Source: Ichthyophis bannanicus (Eukaryota; Chordata; Amphibia; Gymnophiona; Ichthyophiidae). From it: a stretch of DNA of 64,000 nucleotides. Below are positions 21,656 through 30,881 of this stretch, piece after piece; position 1 is the first letter of the stretch; each line of letters starts with the position of its first letter. The notes under the pieces are model-generated. The model ran no database searches. It saw only the letters and a list, made by a program, of their open reading frames with translations, and was not told where the DNA came from. The translations under genes were made by a program, and so were the position numbers. The stretch spans positions 1,673,818,800 to 1,673,882,799 of the forward strand of contig CM066031.1 in assembly GCA_033557465.1 (NCBI GenBank), written 5' to 3'.

Positions 21656-23568
21656 ACCTAATATCATAAGTAAAAACCTTGCTTATATAGAAGAACGGTA
21701 TAAATAAAAACAAATATACATATGCATTGTGTTTAAAACCATCGTGCAGAGAGACTAGTAGTAAAAGGCAAACAAGTAAGGTAATAACAAAGAATTAAAA
21801 CATCAGAACTATATGTGTTAACATTGGAATGGCTGGACATAAAAGGGGAATTGCAAAAAGAGATAATACAAAACATATACATTTAAGTAACGCAAACAGA
21901 GCATGAGCTTATATGGGCTGTGTGCAATTGAGAAGTAAAAAAACAAAAGATTAAAATAAAAATAAAATGATAAACTGCCACTGGTAGTAAGTATAAAATA
22001 GCAAAAAGATATACATTGCGCATATGAAAGGTGATAAATACGTTTTGCAAAGACTTGTGCACAGGCCGTAATTGTGCTATGTGAACGAGAGAGAAAAAAA
22101 AGGGGGGGATACAAGTATTGTACTTTAACAAAAAGGAATTAATACACTGGCTACGTCTAAAAAATGAAATGAAAAACAACACATAAAAACATAAATATGC
22201 AAGAAAAATTAAAAACATTGATGACAAATAAAATGATAGTACCATGTGTGCTATCTTTGCACAAACTGTGAGGGGCGGGAGAGCCACCGCATCGGGGCGT
22301 GGGTGAGCAAATACAATTAGAAAAAGGGTCAAAAAAAGGGGGAAAGGACAAACTAAAATGTACCATCCTATAAGACTACGTGAAGAAACAATGATTAGTG
22401 TGTGCAGGAGATAAGAAAACCATAAAAAACAAAACAAAACGTGTGAAACATTAGAGGCAAATAAAAAGGTTTATACACTGCACGCTATCCTTGCACAGAC
22501 TGTGAGGGGCGGGAAACCACCACGTAGGGGCATGGGTAAGCAAATATACATAAAATTACAGAGAAGGGGAAGGAACAAACTAAAATATACCATCTTATGA
22601 ATACTGTGTTAACATATAACGAAGAGTGTGTACAGAAAATAGAAAAACCTTAAATAAGCCGTGTAAAACAAAACAAACCGTATAAATGGATAAATACCAG
22701 CATTTTCTTAAAAGCACGAATAATCACCAATTGGATAAAAAGTCGATAAAAGGATAATATAAATAGATCAATAAATATGTATAAAAAGAGACAGATAGGC
22801 ATAACAATAGGGGAAGTTCTATACCTGCATAGGCTGTCAGAAGCGGGGAAACGCCGCGCAGGAGCATGAATCACCTACTTAAAGGGCGAAGAGAGGCTCC
22901 TCCCACTAGCGATGTGAACCGTGAAAACTACCGTGAAAAAACTAATTAATGAAGTGAAATGCATACAAATCACAATCGATTAAAAGTACCGATCAAGTAA
23001 AAATAAATTAGAAATAACAATAAAAAATGCTGCTAAGTAAGAAAGGCATTATGCCTACGAGGACTATCGGGACCACGAAACCGCCAAACCAGGCATAGGG
23101 AAAACGGGTGTAAAAAACTTTTATGGGCTAGAATAGCGATAAAAAATATAATGAAGATAGTCATACTAGATCCTTGCGAACAGAGAAAGTACTGACTAAA
23201 AAAACAATAAAATAATAAAAGAAAAAGAAAATAAATAAATAATAGATAAAGAAACTCAGTCACAGTGAAAAATGGGACCAACAAAGGGATGTATCTCATG
23301 TAAATAATCTACAACAGATGTGAGCCATAAGGAAGGGAATGAAGCATAACATAAAGAACTTTTTATATATAAAGATGTATGACACACTTCCTCACATGAG
23401 AGGAAAAGCATTAGCAATTACTTGAAGCTAGCAACAGAATAAAAACAAAATCAAATGTAACCTGCCTAGCCATTACAATAATACATATAATCTCCATAAA
23501 GTCAATACTGAAAAGGGGGGAGCATTTGAGAGCAGCATTGTAAGAAAGGAAAAAATGGAATTTTTTTT
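21656..23568 (-). other. PLE 3' untranslated region
   Basis: AT-rich, no coding signal above chance on either strand. Contains the tandem repeat at 22195-22680 and a third, weaker repeat-like segment near 22830-22870 (CTGTCAGAAGCGGGGAAACG). Confidence 0.5.
22195..22680. repeat. 234 bp tandem repeat in PLE 3' UTR
   Basis: Two diverged copies: CTATCTTTGCACAAACTGTG at 22251 and CTATCCTTGCACAGACTGTG at 22485, both followed by AGGGGCGGGA and, about 75 bases on, GGACAAACTAAAAT or GAACAAACTAAAAT. Confidence 0.75.
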
Positions 23569-24420
23569 TCAGAGAAACATATTATATTCGATTTCCTTAT
23601 TTAATCCTTTCGGAAAGACTGTATCTAATAAAAATATAAACCTTTGTTCTTCTTGAGTTAACTTTCGGTTCAAGTCTCCTCCACGAGGGGAGGGAAAAAT
23701 TTTTTTAATAACAAAAAACTTTAGGTCATTGACATTATGCTGAAAATGAACCCAATGTTGGACGAGTGGGGCAGTAAAGATCCGTCTTTTAATACAACTT
23801 TTGTGTTCCTGGATGCGCGTTTTGACAGTGCGAATAGTTTTGCCAACGTACAGAAGAGAACAGGGACAAATTATAACATACACAACATGTGTAGACAAAC
23901 AGTTGGTATGAGTATGCAGTCGGTACTGTGTGTTGGTGACAGGATGTGTAAAAAAACCTTTCATTGTGATAGCATATTTGCAGGTAGAACAGCTGTTGCA
24001 TTTGTAATGACCCTTCTCTATGTGTAAAGGAGTAGGAACTGAGGGCATATATGAAGAGACCAGCATGTCACCTAAATTGCGTTGTCTATTATATGCAATA
24101 GTGAGACGTTGGTTTGAGAAACAAGGTCGTGTCTGCAGAATGTGCCAGTGAGACCTCAAAATCTTTTGTATTTTGGAGGAGAGGTGGGAAAACTGAAGGA
24201 CACAAACAAATTTGTCATCAGACTGTTTATCTTTAGATAAAAGGACCTGTTGTCTAGAAGACTCTCTTGGATAGTCTCTAGCATGAAAACGTAATGCCAT
24301 ATGAGATGATTTGTCTTTGAAATCATCATAATTAGTACATAAGTGCCGCAGGCGTACAAATTGTGAGAAAGGTAAATTCTTCTTGAGTTGGCTGTTATGA
24401 AAGCTTTCAAAACGAAGCAA
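23569..24420 (-). CDS. PLE GIY-YIG endonuclease region
   Basis: Open frame of 283 codons from an internal ATG at 24420; the true protein begins upstream in RT (24469-24756), with a frame break near 24465. A Cys motif (CNSCSTC, residues 141-147) precedes the GIY-YIG domain (residues 179-210), with VVYVI, LYVGKT and the catalytic Arg in TRIQEH (about 202). PLE endonucleases have this Cys motif and cut target DNA to prime reverse transcription. The C-terminal text QEEQRFIFLLDTVFPKG is shared with the palindromic PLE at 10335. The stop lies at 23569-23571. Confidence 0.88.
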   Translation of the reverse strand: MLRFESFHNSQLKKNLPFSQFVRLRHLCTNYDDFKDKSSHMALRFHARDYPRESSRQQVLLSKDKQSDDKFVCVLQFSHLSSKIQKILRSHWHILQTRPCFSNQRLTIAYNRQRNLGDMLVSSYMPSVPTPLHIEKGHYKCNSCSTCKYAITMKGFFTHPVTNTQYRLHTHTNCLSTHVVYVIICPCSLLYVGKTIRTVKTRIQEHKSCIKRRIFTAPLVQHWVHFQHNVNDLKFFVIKKIFPSPRGGDLNRKLTQEEQRFIFLLDTVFPKGLNKEIEYNMFL

Positions 24421-24468
24421 CTTATTATGATCTGTAGGTTTGCGGTAGATAGTAGTAGTGAAAACATC

Positions 24469-24756
24469 TCAGGATTTTCTAATAAGGATGTCGAGGAAGG
24501 GGAGTTCTGTGGAACTGAATTGCATTTTAAATGTGAGGTTATTATCTAAACTATTGAGCCAATTATGAAATTCATATAATTGATTATTAGTGCCCTTCCA
24601 AAGAACTAAAATGTCATCTATATATCTCTTCCAAGAAATGACAAAGGGTGAAAAGGGGCAGTTCTTCAAGTGGGTGTCTTCAAATTGTGCCACATATAGG
24701 TTGGCTATATCAGGTGCCATGGCAGCACCCATTGCTGTACCTTTGATCTGTTGGAA
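24469..24756 (-). pseudogene. PLE reverse transcriptase, second part
   Basis: Encodes QQIKGTAMGAAMAPDIANLY, then WKRYIDDILVLWKG (catalytic DD) and LPFLDILIRKS. It joins in frame to 30542 onward: across the empty site the text reads NQFF then QQIKGT. The minus strand is broken at 24757 by DIRS-A1 and shifted at about 24467 relative to the GIY-YIG frame. Confidence 0.88.
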
Positions 24757-24765
24757 AGCGTAGTT

Positions 24766-24774
24766 ACTCACCTG
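24766..24774 (-). promoter_or_regulatory. Splice-donor-like motif at the DIRS-A1 3' terminus
   Basis: On the coding strand the last bases of the element read TTACAGGTGAGTAACTACGCT. CAGGTGAGT matches the vertebrate 5' splice site. The same motif is in the ICR (25068-25076, + strand). Function is inferred only. Confidence 0.4.
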
Positions 24775-24805
24775 TAACAGGTGTTCTCCAGGAGCAGCAG
24801 GAATC

Positions 24806-24944
24806 AGTCCTCACATATGGGTGACGTCGGCGCCGACGGAGCCCTCGCGGAGCAATTTTCCCCAGCTTTCAAAGAAAGCCTTTGGGAATTGCAGCGCGCA
24901 TGCGCGGTCCCCTTCCCGCCCAAAGGTGCCATCTTGGCCAGTCT
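24806..24944 (+). repeat. DIRS-A1 left inverted terminal repeat
   Basis: Pairs with 30379-30517 (139 bp, one mismatch seen). Includes the palindrome CGTCGGCGCCGACG at 24825-24838 and an NRF1-type motif at 24895-24906. Confidence 0.92.
24895..24906. promoter_or_regulatory. NRF1-like motif CGCGCATGCGCG in the left ITR
   Basis: Perfect match to the known NRF1 consensus YGCGCAYGCGCR. The mirror copy is at 30417-30428, upstream of gag on the coding strand, where a promoter could lie. The motif is also intact in DIRS-A2, but decayed in DIRS-E and DIRS-C. Confidence 0.4.
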
Positions 24945-25027
24945 GATGACATAGCGAAAAGACAGCAAAAAAATTTGCAAAAACTAAATCATATGACTGC
25001 AACTCCACGGGGAGGAGGGAGGGTTGT

Positions 25028-25123
25028 GAGGACTGATTCCTGCTGCTCCTGGAGAACACCTGTTACAGGTGAGTAACTACGCTTTCTCCAGGACCAAGCA
25101 GGAAGTCAGTCCTCGCATATGGG
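25028..25123 (+). repeat. DIRS-A1 internal complementary region
   Basis: 25028-25083 is the inverse of the left terminus (24757-24812) and 25084-25123 the inverse of the right terminus, fused without a gap. The fusion gives the circle junction GGAGAA to AGCGTAG. Confidence 0.92.
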
Positions 25124-25260
25124 ACTCCCAAGCTTAAGGCTACCGGAGACCCTAAGCACAAAAGTGAGCTCCCTCTAGCTCAGCAGCACAGAAGGAAGGA
25201 ATCTTCTCTGACTAATCTCCAACCGGTAGCCCAACATCCGGGATGGAGGGTAGGAGTTGC

Positions 25261-27150
25261 TTAAACCTCGAAGAGATTACGGAGGACTGCCTGTCCGAAA
25301 GCACTGTCCCTGCGGGACTCCCTCTCGAGGCAGTAATGGGTTGCAAAAGTCTGGCTCGAAGACCAAGTAGCGGCCCGGCAGATGTCTGCCAATGGAACAG
25401 AGCGGAGGTAAGCCACTGACGCAGCCTTCGCCCGAACTCGATGAGCCGTGACTCGACTTTCCAACGAGAGGCCGGCCGCCCCATAGGTCCAAGCGATACA
25501 GTCAGCTACCCAGATGGACAGAGTACGCTTGGAGACAGGGAGCCCTAATTTATTAGGGTCGTAAGACAGGAAGAGCTGAACAGTCTTACGGTGCTCCCGC
25601 GTACGATCAAGGTAGAAGTTAAGCGCCCTTCTACAGTCCAGGGTATGCAAGACCATCTCAGCTCGGCTGGAGTGTGGCCTGGGAAAGAAGATCGGAAGCA
25701 CCACCTCCTGATTGATGTGAAAAGGGGAAACCACTTTTGGAAGAAACTTAGGGTGAGTCCGCAGGACTACCCTGTTCTTGTAGAACCTAGTGTAAGGGGG
25801 ATCAGACACTAGGGACTGCAGTTCACTAACGCGTCTAGCGGAAGTGAGGGCTACCAGGAACAAGGTTTTCCAAGAAAGAAAACGGAGAGGACAGGTAGCC
25901 ATGGGTTCAAAAGGCAGACAGGTGATCTGCTGCAAAACCACGTTCAGGTCCCAGTCGGGGGCTGGGGGGCGCAAAGGCGGCTTAAGGAGAAGGAGACCTC
26001 GGGAGAACCGTGCCACGAGAGGATGGCCGGAAAGAGGTCTGCCTTCCACCGGCACATGATGTGCCGAAATAGCACTGAGGTGAACCTTGACCGAGTTGGA
26101 CTTCAGTCCAAGATTGGAGAGGGAAAGCAAGTACTGCAAGACCACCGACACCGAGCAGGAGAAGGGGTCTTGAGACTGTTGAGTACACCAGGTGGAGAAG
26201 CGACGCCATTTAAGGGCGTAGGATTTCCGGGTAGAGGGTCGCCTGGAAGCTAGCACGACCTCTTCCACCTCAGGAGGCAGCAGGAGGGGAGCAAGGACTA
26301 CCCTTTCAGGAGCCAGGCCATCAGATGAAGAGACCTGAGGTTGGGGTGTAGGAGAGACCCCTGATCCTGGGTCAGGAGATCGGGTTGAAACCCCAGAGGC
26401 AATGGAGTATCTACCGCCAGTTGCATCAGAAGCGGGAACCACAGTTGCCTGGGCCACCGGGGAGCTATCAAGATCAGCGAAGCCTTGTCTTGGAGAACCT
26501 TGAAAAGTGTTCGAGACACCAGCGGCATGGGAGGAAAGGCATACAGAAGGCCCGTGGACCATGAGAGCAGAAAAGCATCCGCCGCTACTCGGAGGGGATG
26601 CGGTTCCCGAGAGCAGAACCGAGGAAGTTGCCTGTTCAGAGGACTGGCAAATAGATCCAGCGTGGGGAGGCCCCACTGGAGAAAGATCCTTTGGACCACC
26701 AACGGGTCCAATCTCCACTCGTGTGGTTGGAGGATTCTGCTCAGTTTGTCTGCCAGGTAATTTTCTTGACCTGGGAGGTAGACAGCTTGGAGGAGGATCC
26801 CTCGACTGACGGCCCAAGCTCAGAGCTTTTGTGCTTCCCGACAGAGAAGGAAGGAGCCCGTGCACCCTTGTTTGTTCACGTAGAACATGGCCACTTGATT
26901 GTCCGTCTGGACGAGGACGGACTGGCGAGCGGTAAGGTGGGAGAAGGCCCGGAGAGCCAGGCGGATCGCTCTGAGCTCCAGGAAGTTGATCTGCTGGGCA
27001 GATTCCCACGGGGTCCAGAGACCCTGAGTACATGTCCCTTGGCAATGTGCTCCCCAACCCCTGAGAGAAGCGTCGGTCGTCAGTACCTGAACAGGCGGAG
27101 GAGACTGAAAGGGCATTCCGAGCACTAGGTTGGGCAGATGAAGCCACCAC
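25261..27150 (-). CDS. DIRS-A1 tyrosine recombinase, intact frame
   Basis: 629 codons. The first 280 or so overlap the RNase H and methylase-like frame and are Ser/Pro-rich. The recombinase starts at ASRRPSTRKSYALKWRRF. Catalytic residues are Arg439/440 (TSARRVSEL), His570 and Arg573 (HRVR), Trp596 (ATWSS) and Tyr606 (THYCLE), the full R-HxxR-W-Y set. It should join circular element DNA to the genome. DIRS-A2 has the same frame, opened further to 771 codons but with a Tyr-codon stop at 38784. I cannot tell the true start: it may be translated by reinitiation or frameshift. Confidence 0.9.
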   Translation of the reverse strand: MVASSAQPSARNALSVSSACSGTDDRRFSQGLGSTLPRDMYSGSLDPVGICPADQLPGAQSDPPGSPGLLPPYRSPVRPRPDGQSSGHVLREQTRVHGLLPSLSGSTKALSLGRQSRDPPPSCLPPRSRKLPGRQTEQNPPTTRVEIGPVGGPKDLSPVGPPHAGSICQSSEQATSSVLLSGTASPPSSGGCFSALMVHGPSVCLSSHAAGVSNTFQGSPRQGFADLDSSPVAQATVVPASDATGGRYSIASGVSTRSPDPGSGVSPTPQPQVSSSDGLAPERVVLAPLLLPPEVEEVVLASRRPSTRKSYALKWRRFSTWCTQQSQDPFSCSVSVVLQYLLSLSNLGLKSNSVKVHLSAISAHHVPVEGRPLSGHPLVARFSRGLLLLKPPLRPPAPDWDLNVVLQQITCLPFEPMATCPLRFLSWKTLFLVALTSARRVSELQSLVSDPPYTRFYKNRVVLRTHPKFLPKVVSPFHINQEVVLPIFFPRPHSSRAEMVLHTLDCRRALNFYLDRTREHRKTVQLFLSYDPNKLGLPVSKRTLSIWVADCIAWTYGAAGLSLESRVTAHRVRAKAASVAYLRSVPLADICRAATWSSSQTFATHYCLERESRRDSAFGQAVLRNLFEV

Positions 27151-27200
27151 CGCAGAGAAGAGACCAGCGGGCTGGAGATTCGTACTGAGTCCGCTAGTCT
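26298..27200 (-). pseudogene. DIRS-A1 RNase H and methylase-like region
   Basis: RNase H: VLTTDASLRGWGAHC (Asp), FLELRAIRLAL (Glu), VLVQTDNQVAMFYVNKQ (Asp), then LPGQENYLADKLSRI. The next part, LPTLDLFASPLNRQLPRFCS, FLLSWSTGLLYAFPPMPL and LILIAPRWPRQLWFPLL, is the region aligned with Dam-like N6-adenine methylases in DIRS elements. A single-base deletion near 27210 (GAGGCTGACG, against AAGGCCTGACG in A2) puts RNase H out of the RT frame, and another frame break lies near 26815. The YR frame runs across the same DNA. Confidence 0.85.
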
Positions 27201-28519
27201 CCCCGAGGCTGACGCCATTGTGAGCGAAGGCACCATTGAGCAGGCCGCATATTCAGGCGGGCATTGGGGGTCACATGGACCGTGGAAGCCATGTGGCCGA
27301 GCAGTTTCAGAAAGTGCCTGGCCGAGACCCGGGAATGGCTGTGAAAGCGGCTGGCGAGAGCCATGAGCCTTTGCGCCCTGTCGAGCGGCAGAAAGGCTTG
27401 CGCTTGAAGCGTGTTTAACCTGGCGCCGATGAACTCGAGATCCTGAGAGGGGAGCAAAGTGGACTTTTCGAAGTTTATGACAAAGCCCAAGTACTGGAGC
27501 AGAGCCACAGTACGTTGCGTGGCGTGAGTGGCCTCCGTGGAGGACGGTGCTCTGATGAGCCAGTCGTCTAGGTAAGGGAAGACAAAGAGGCCTTGAAGCC
27601 GGAGATGAGCCGCCACCACTACGAGACATTTTGTGAAGACTCGTGGTGCGGATGATAGTCCAAAGGGCAGTACCCTGTACTGGTAATGATTGCCTGCCAC
27701 CACAAACCTTAGGTACTGTCGGTGGCTTGGGTGGATGAGGATGTGAGTGTAGGCATCCTTTAGATCCAAGGAGCATAGCCAATCTCCCTGCCGGAGGTAG
27801 GGCAGCAGGATTCCAAGGGTAAGCATCTTGAACTTTTCCCTTTCCAGGTACTTGTTGAGGTTCTGCAAGTCCAGGATGGGTCTGAGGCCCCCAGTTCGCT
27901 TTGGTACCAGGAAGTACCTGGAATAAAAGCCTTGACCTCTCAGGTGGTGGGGCACCGGTTCCACCGCCTGTTCCTGAAGAAGACTTGCCAACTCTTGAAG
28001 GAGTAAGTCCCGGTGAAGAGGTGGTCGCAGAGGCTCCCCTGGAAAGTAGGGGGGAAGTACCTGGTGGAAGTGTAGAAGATAGCCCTTTCGGACTATGTGG
28101 AGCACCCAGGTATCGGACGTGACGTTGGACCACCTGTGGGCAAAGTGGACCAGCCTGCCTCCCGTGCTGAGAGGAACCAGCGGAGGGGGAGAGGCTATGC
28201 TGAAAGAGTCAAAAAACCCCGCCCTGCGGAGCAGGGGCCGGTGGCGCAGGCTTGGGGGCTTGCTGCCTACGGGACCCGTTACCCCGTCCCTTGGCCTGCT
28301 GGCCCTGTTGGGGAGCGACGGAGGCTTGATAATGAGGGTAGTGTTTATAGGCAGCCGCCTTCCTCGGGTAAAAGGGCTTTTTCCCCGAGCCCTTCTTCTT
28401 CTGGGAAGGGGCAGAGGTTTTCCTGGAGATCCGAGTCCTGGTGAGAGTCTCCGTCTCGAGTTGTGCAGCCTTCTCGTCCATAGGTTTGCCAAAGAGGTTT
28501 TAACCTCTGCAGGGGACAT
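27194..28519 (-). pseudogene. DIRS-A1 reverse transcriptase
   Basis: 441 codons open. Motifs: GFYSRYFLVPKRTGGLRPIL, WLCSLDLKDAYTHILIHPSH (first Asp), YRVLPFGLSSAPRVFTKC, FVFPYLDDWLIRAPS (YLDD at residues 316-319) and QDLEFIGARL. The first 100 or so residues are the alternative frame of the gag C-terminus, so the real start may be lower. The RT itself looks intact, but the link to RNase H is frame-shifted at its end. Confidence 0.9.
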
Positions 28520-30134
28520 CGACCAACTTGTCCTGCACCCAGGGCTCGAGGTCGGATGACTGAAGCCAAGCCTGTCGGCGGGCCCCGATGCCGGCTGCGG
28601 CTACTCGAGCCGATGCCTCAAAGCCATCATAGGCTGCTCGAGAGATAAACTTTGAGCACTCTCGAATACCAGTGGACAAGGCCAGGAACCTCCGCAAAGG
28701 TTCCTCGGAGAGACCAGCAGAGAATCCGGCTATCTCCTTAGCCAGGTCCCTGAGATACATGCCCATGTAGAGCTGGTAAGTCTGGACCCGACAAGCAAGC
28801 ATAGAGCCCTGGAAACACTTCTTACCGATGCCATCCAGGCTGCGGGCTTCCCTGCCGGGAGGCACTGAGGAGTGCATCTTCTGGCTCTTGAGCCTATGCA
28901 AGGCCGATTCCACCACCATGGAATGGTGCGGTAGCTGTGCTTTTTGGAAGCCAGGGCTCTTGCGGACTCGATATATGGCATCGACCCGCTTGCTTAATAC
29001 CGGTGACGACGCCGGGCTCTCCCACATGCGGAAGAGAAGTCGTTCCAGCATCAGAGGAACCGGTAAAGTAAAATGCTCCTTTGCAGGAGAGTCATACTGG
29101 AGGGCATCGAGCTCTTCGGCTCGAGGCTCCTCCTCGGGATCCGCAGGGAAGGCCAAGGCCTTGGCCATATCCCTCACGAAGTCCGAGAACCGGGCATCCT
29201 CCGGAGGGGACTGTCTCCGAGGTTCAGACTCGGGGGAGTCCGAAGGAATACACAGAGTCCGAAAAGAATCAGGTGACTCTTCCACCTCGGATTCCCAGGC
29301 GGACTCCTCGGAGGAGGAGTCGAGCGGCTCTGGCCGGGCGGGCGCAGACGCTGTCCGCCCCGACGCCGAGGGAGTCGGCGTCGACGACCGCGGCCCCGAA
29401 CGGGAGGCCGAAGGGGACCTCGACCAAGGATCGACTCGAGCCCGCATGGACTCGAGGATCGGTTCGGTCTCCGGGGTCGACTTAGACGTCGACGTCCCGG
29501 CGGTCAAGGCAGAAGCGCCAGCGAGGCCGGCGATCAATGCCCGCTGCTGGTCCATGAAGGCAGCTAGGCTGCTCTCCAAGGCCGTCAACCTGAGTCCGAA
29601 CTCAGGAGACCCAGCAGCCCCCGACTCGGGCCCCGACGGCGTCAGGCCCGACGTCGGACCCCTCGGAGGCGAGTCCACGAGGACAACAGCACTTACGTGA
29701 GCAGACGAGTCCATCTCGAGACGAGGCTGCTTGGACAGCCGCTCCAGCTCCAAAGACCCGGGACGACTATCGGGGCTATGCGACCTGGCCCTCGCGGAGC
29801 CAGGAGCATCCACTGATGCCGTCCTCGCGGGTTTCTTCCTCCGATGATGTTCCCGGGGAGGAGACCCCCTCTCAGAGGAGCTCCGACGGTGTTCAGAGCC
29901 AGATTCCCTGGACACCGACGCCTCTGACGAGGTCCGGGTACGGCTGGGGTCAGAGAAGATTCTCTCCCTCTGATGCTGCCGACTCCGCAAGGATTTGGCG
30001 GACATCTTGCCACAGGCCCCACAGATCATTTCTTCATGATCTGGGCCCAGGCAGCGGAGGCAGCAATCATGTGTGTCGGTAAGAGACATAAGTTTCTTAC
30101 ACTTAACACACTTCTTAAAACCACTGGCGGCCAT
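28210..30134 (-). pseudogene. DIRS-A1 gag-like protein with one nonsense codon
   Basis: Likely start is ATG at 30134 (MAASGFKKCVKCKKLM), where a Cys/His zinc motif begins: CVKCKKLM, HDCCLRCLGPDHEE, CGAC. A long Ser/Arg/Pro-rich domain follows, then the core with AIYRVRKSPGFQKAQLPHHS and FISRAAYDGFEASARVAAAG, and a basic tail (SGKKPFYPRKAAAYKHYPHY). A TAA at 28500-28502 replaces the GAA of DIRS-A2, cutting off the basic tail. The gag role is by position and zinc motif. Confidence 0.85.
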
Positions 30135-30378
30135 CGGGGGAAAAAGGGCCCCTGCGAGGTCGAACGTTCGTGCCGCCAGGGAAAAGTGAAAAAAGCGCGA
30201 ATTTGTCACTAAGGACAGAAAAAACCGAAAAGAAGGGGAGGCCTCGCAACCGGCGTCGCGAGGCCGGACGGAAAAAGGACCGGCGTCGAACCGAAGAAAT
30301 AAGAATAAAATAATAAAGAAAATCAACTTTTCAGCGGTGACATGTAGACAACGTCTGTAGGGCTCCGCGGAAAAAAGA

Positions 30379-30517
30379 AGACTGGCTAAGATGGCACCTT
30401 TGGGCGGGAAGGGGACCGCGCATGCGCGCTGCAATTCCCAAAGGCTTTCTTTGAAAGCTGGGGAAAATTGCTCCGCGAGGGCTCCGTCGGCGCCGACGTC
30501 ACCCATATGTGAGGACT
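30379..30517 (-). repeat. DIRS-A1 right inverted terminal repeat
   Basis: Inverse of 24806-24944; the outer 24 bases to 30541 (TTCCTGCTTGGTCCTGGAGAA) are right-end specific and match the ICR. Confidence 0.92.
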
Positions 30518-30541
30518 GACTTCCTGCTTGGTCCTGGAGAA

Positions 30542-30881
30542 AAACTGGTTATTAAACAAAAAATAGTTTTTAGTCAAAGCAATGAGAGTTAAATCAACCA
30601 AAAAATGAGTAGGAATGCAGACAGGTAAGGCATGCTGGTCTAGATATTTGGTGATGACGGCAATAGCACCATCTTGTGGGATGTTAGCGTAGAGTGATTC
30701 TATATCAAACGACACCAAAATGATGTCTGAAAGATCTCCACTAAAATTACTTTAAAAAGTGATTATATCGGCTGAATCTCTAACATATGTAGTAATATGT
30801 GGTACAAAGAGCCTTAAGAAAACATCGATAAATTGAGACAAAGGCTCAAGAACTGACCCTATAGGTCTGCCGGGAGGGGAA
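30542..30881 (-). pseudogene. PLE reverse transcriptase, first part (5'-truncated)
   Basis: Encodes GRPIGSVLEPLSQFIDVFL, then ILVSFDIESLYANIPQDGAI (first catalytic Asp) and NYFLFNNQFF, which joins to the part at 24756. There is an in-frame stop at about 30750. The element is truncated at 30881, next to the 22 bp target duplication. Confidence 0.85.

Larger units (their letters stand above)
24757..30541 (-). mobile_element. DIRS-A1: near complete DIRS retroelement in the PLE RT
   Basis: A 5785 bp element with 139 bp ITRs, an ICR at 25028-25123, and minus-strand gag, RT-RNase H and YR. The left flank ends GTTGGAA and the right flank begins AAACTGG; removing the element restores the PLE codons for NQFFQQIKGT, so there is no long target duplication. 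Damage is light: one gag nonsense codon and two frameshifts in RT/RNase H. It is a close relative of DIRS-A2 (37761-43509). Confidence 0.93.
20925..30881 (-). mobile_element. Penelope-like element, 5'-truncated, split by DIRS-A1
   Basis: Minus-strand PLE. Its 5' edge (30881) lies in RT at a GRPIGSVLEP motif, then RT (30542-30881 and 24469-24756), the GIY-YIG endonuclease (23569-24420) and a long AT-rich 3' UTR (20925-23568). The 3' UTR holds a SINE, a 234 bp tandem repeat and, near its end, CTTCATCAGGGGTC, a PLE 3' motif. It is inserted in DIRS-B with a 22 bp duplication. PLEs use a GIY-YIG nuclease and an RT related to telomerase. Confidence 0.85.

Noticed and set aside
22195..22680. CRISPR array or satellite
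   Set aside because: Only two or three diverged units of 234 bp; no short repeat-spacer pattern.
27236..28559. Several 100-150 codon + strand frames over DIRS-A pol
   Set aside because: Antisense shadows of RT and gag; translations have no family resemblance.
28828..29700. 290-codon + strand frame, repeated at 41794-42666
   Set aside because: Both lie antisense to DIRS-A gag and exist because the Ser/Arg-rich gag codons leave the opposite strand open; no conserved motif.
24757..30541. Endogenous retrovirus or LTR retrotransposon
   Set aside because: Terminal repeats are inverted, no protease or DDE integrase, and a tyrosine recombinase is present.
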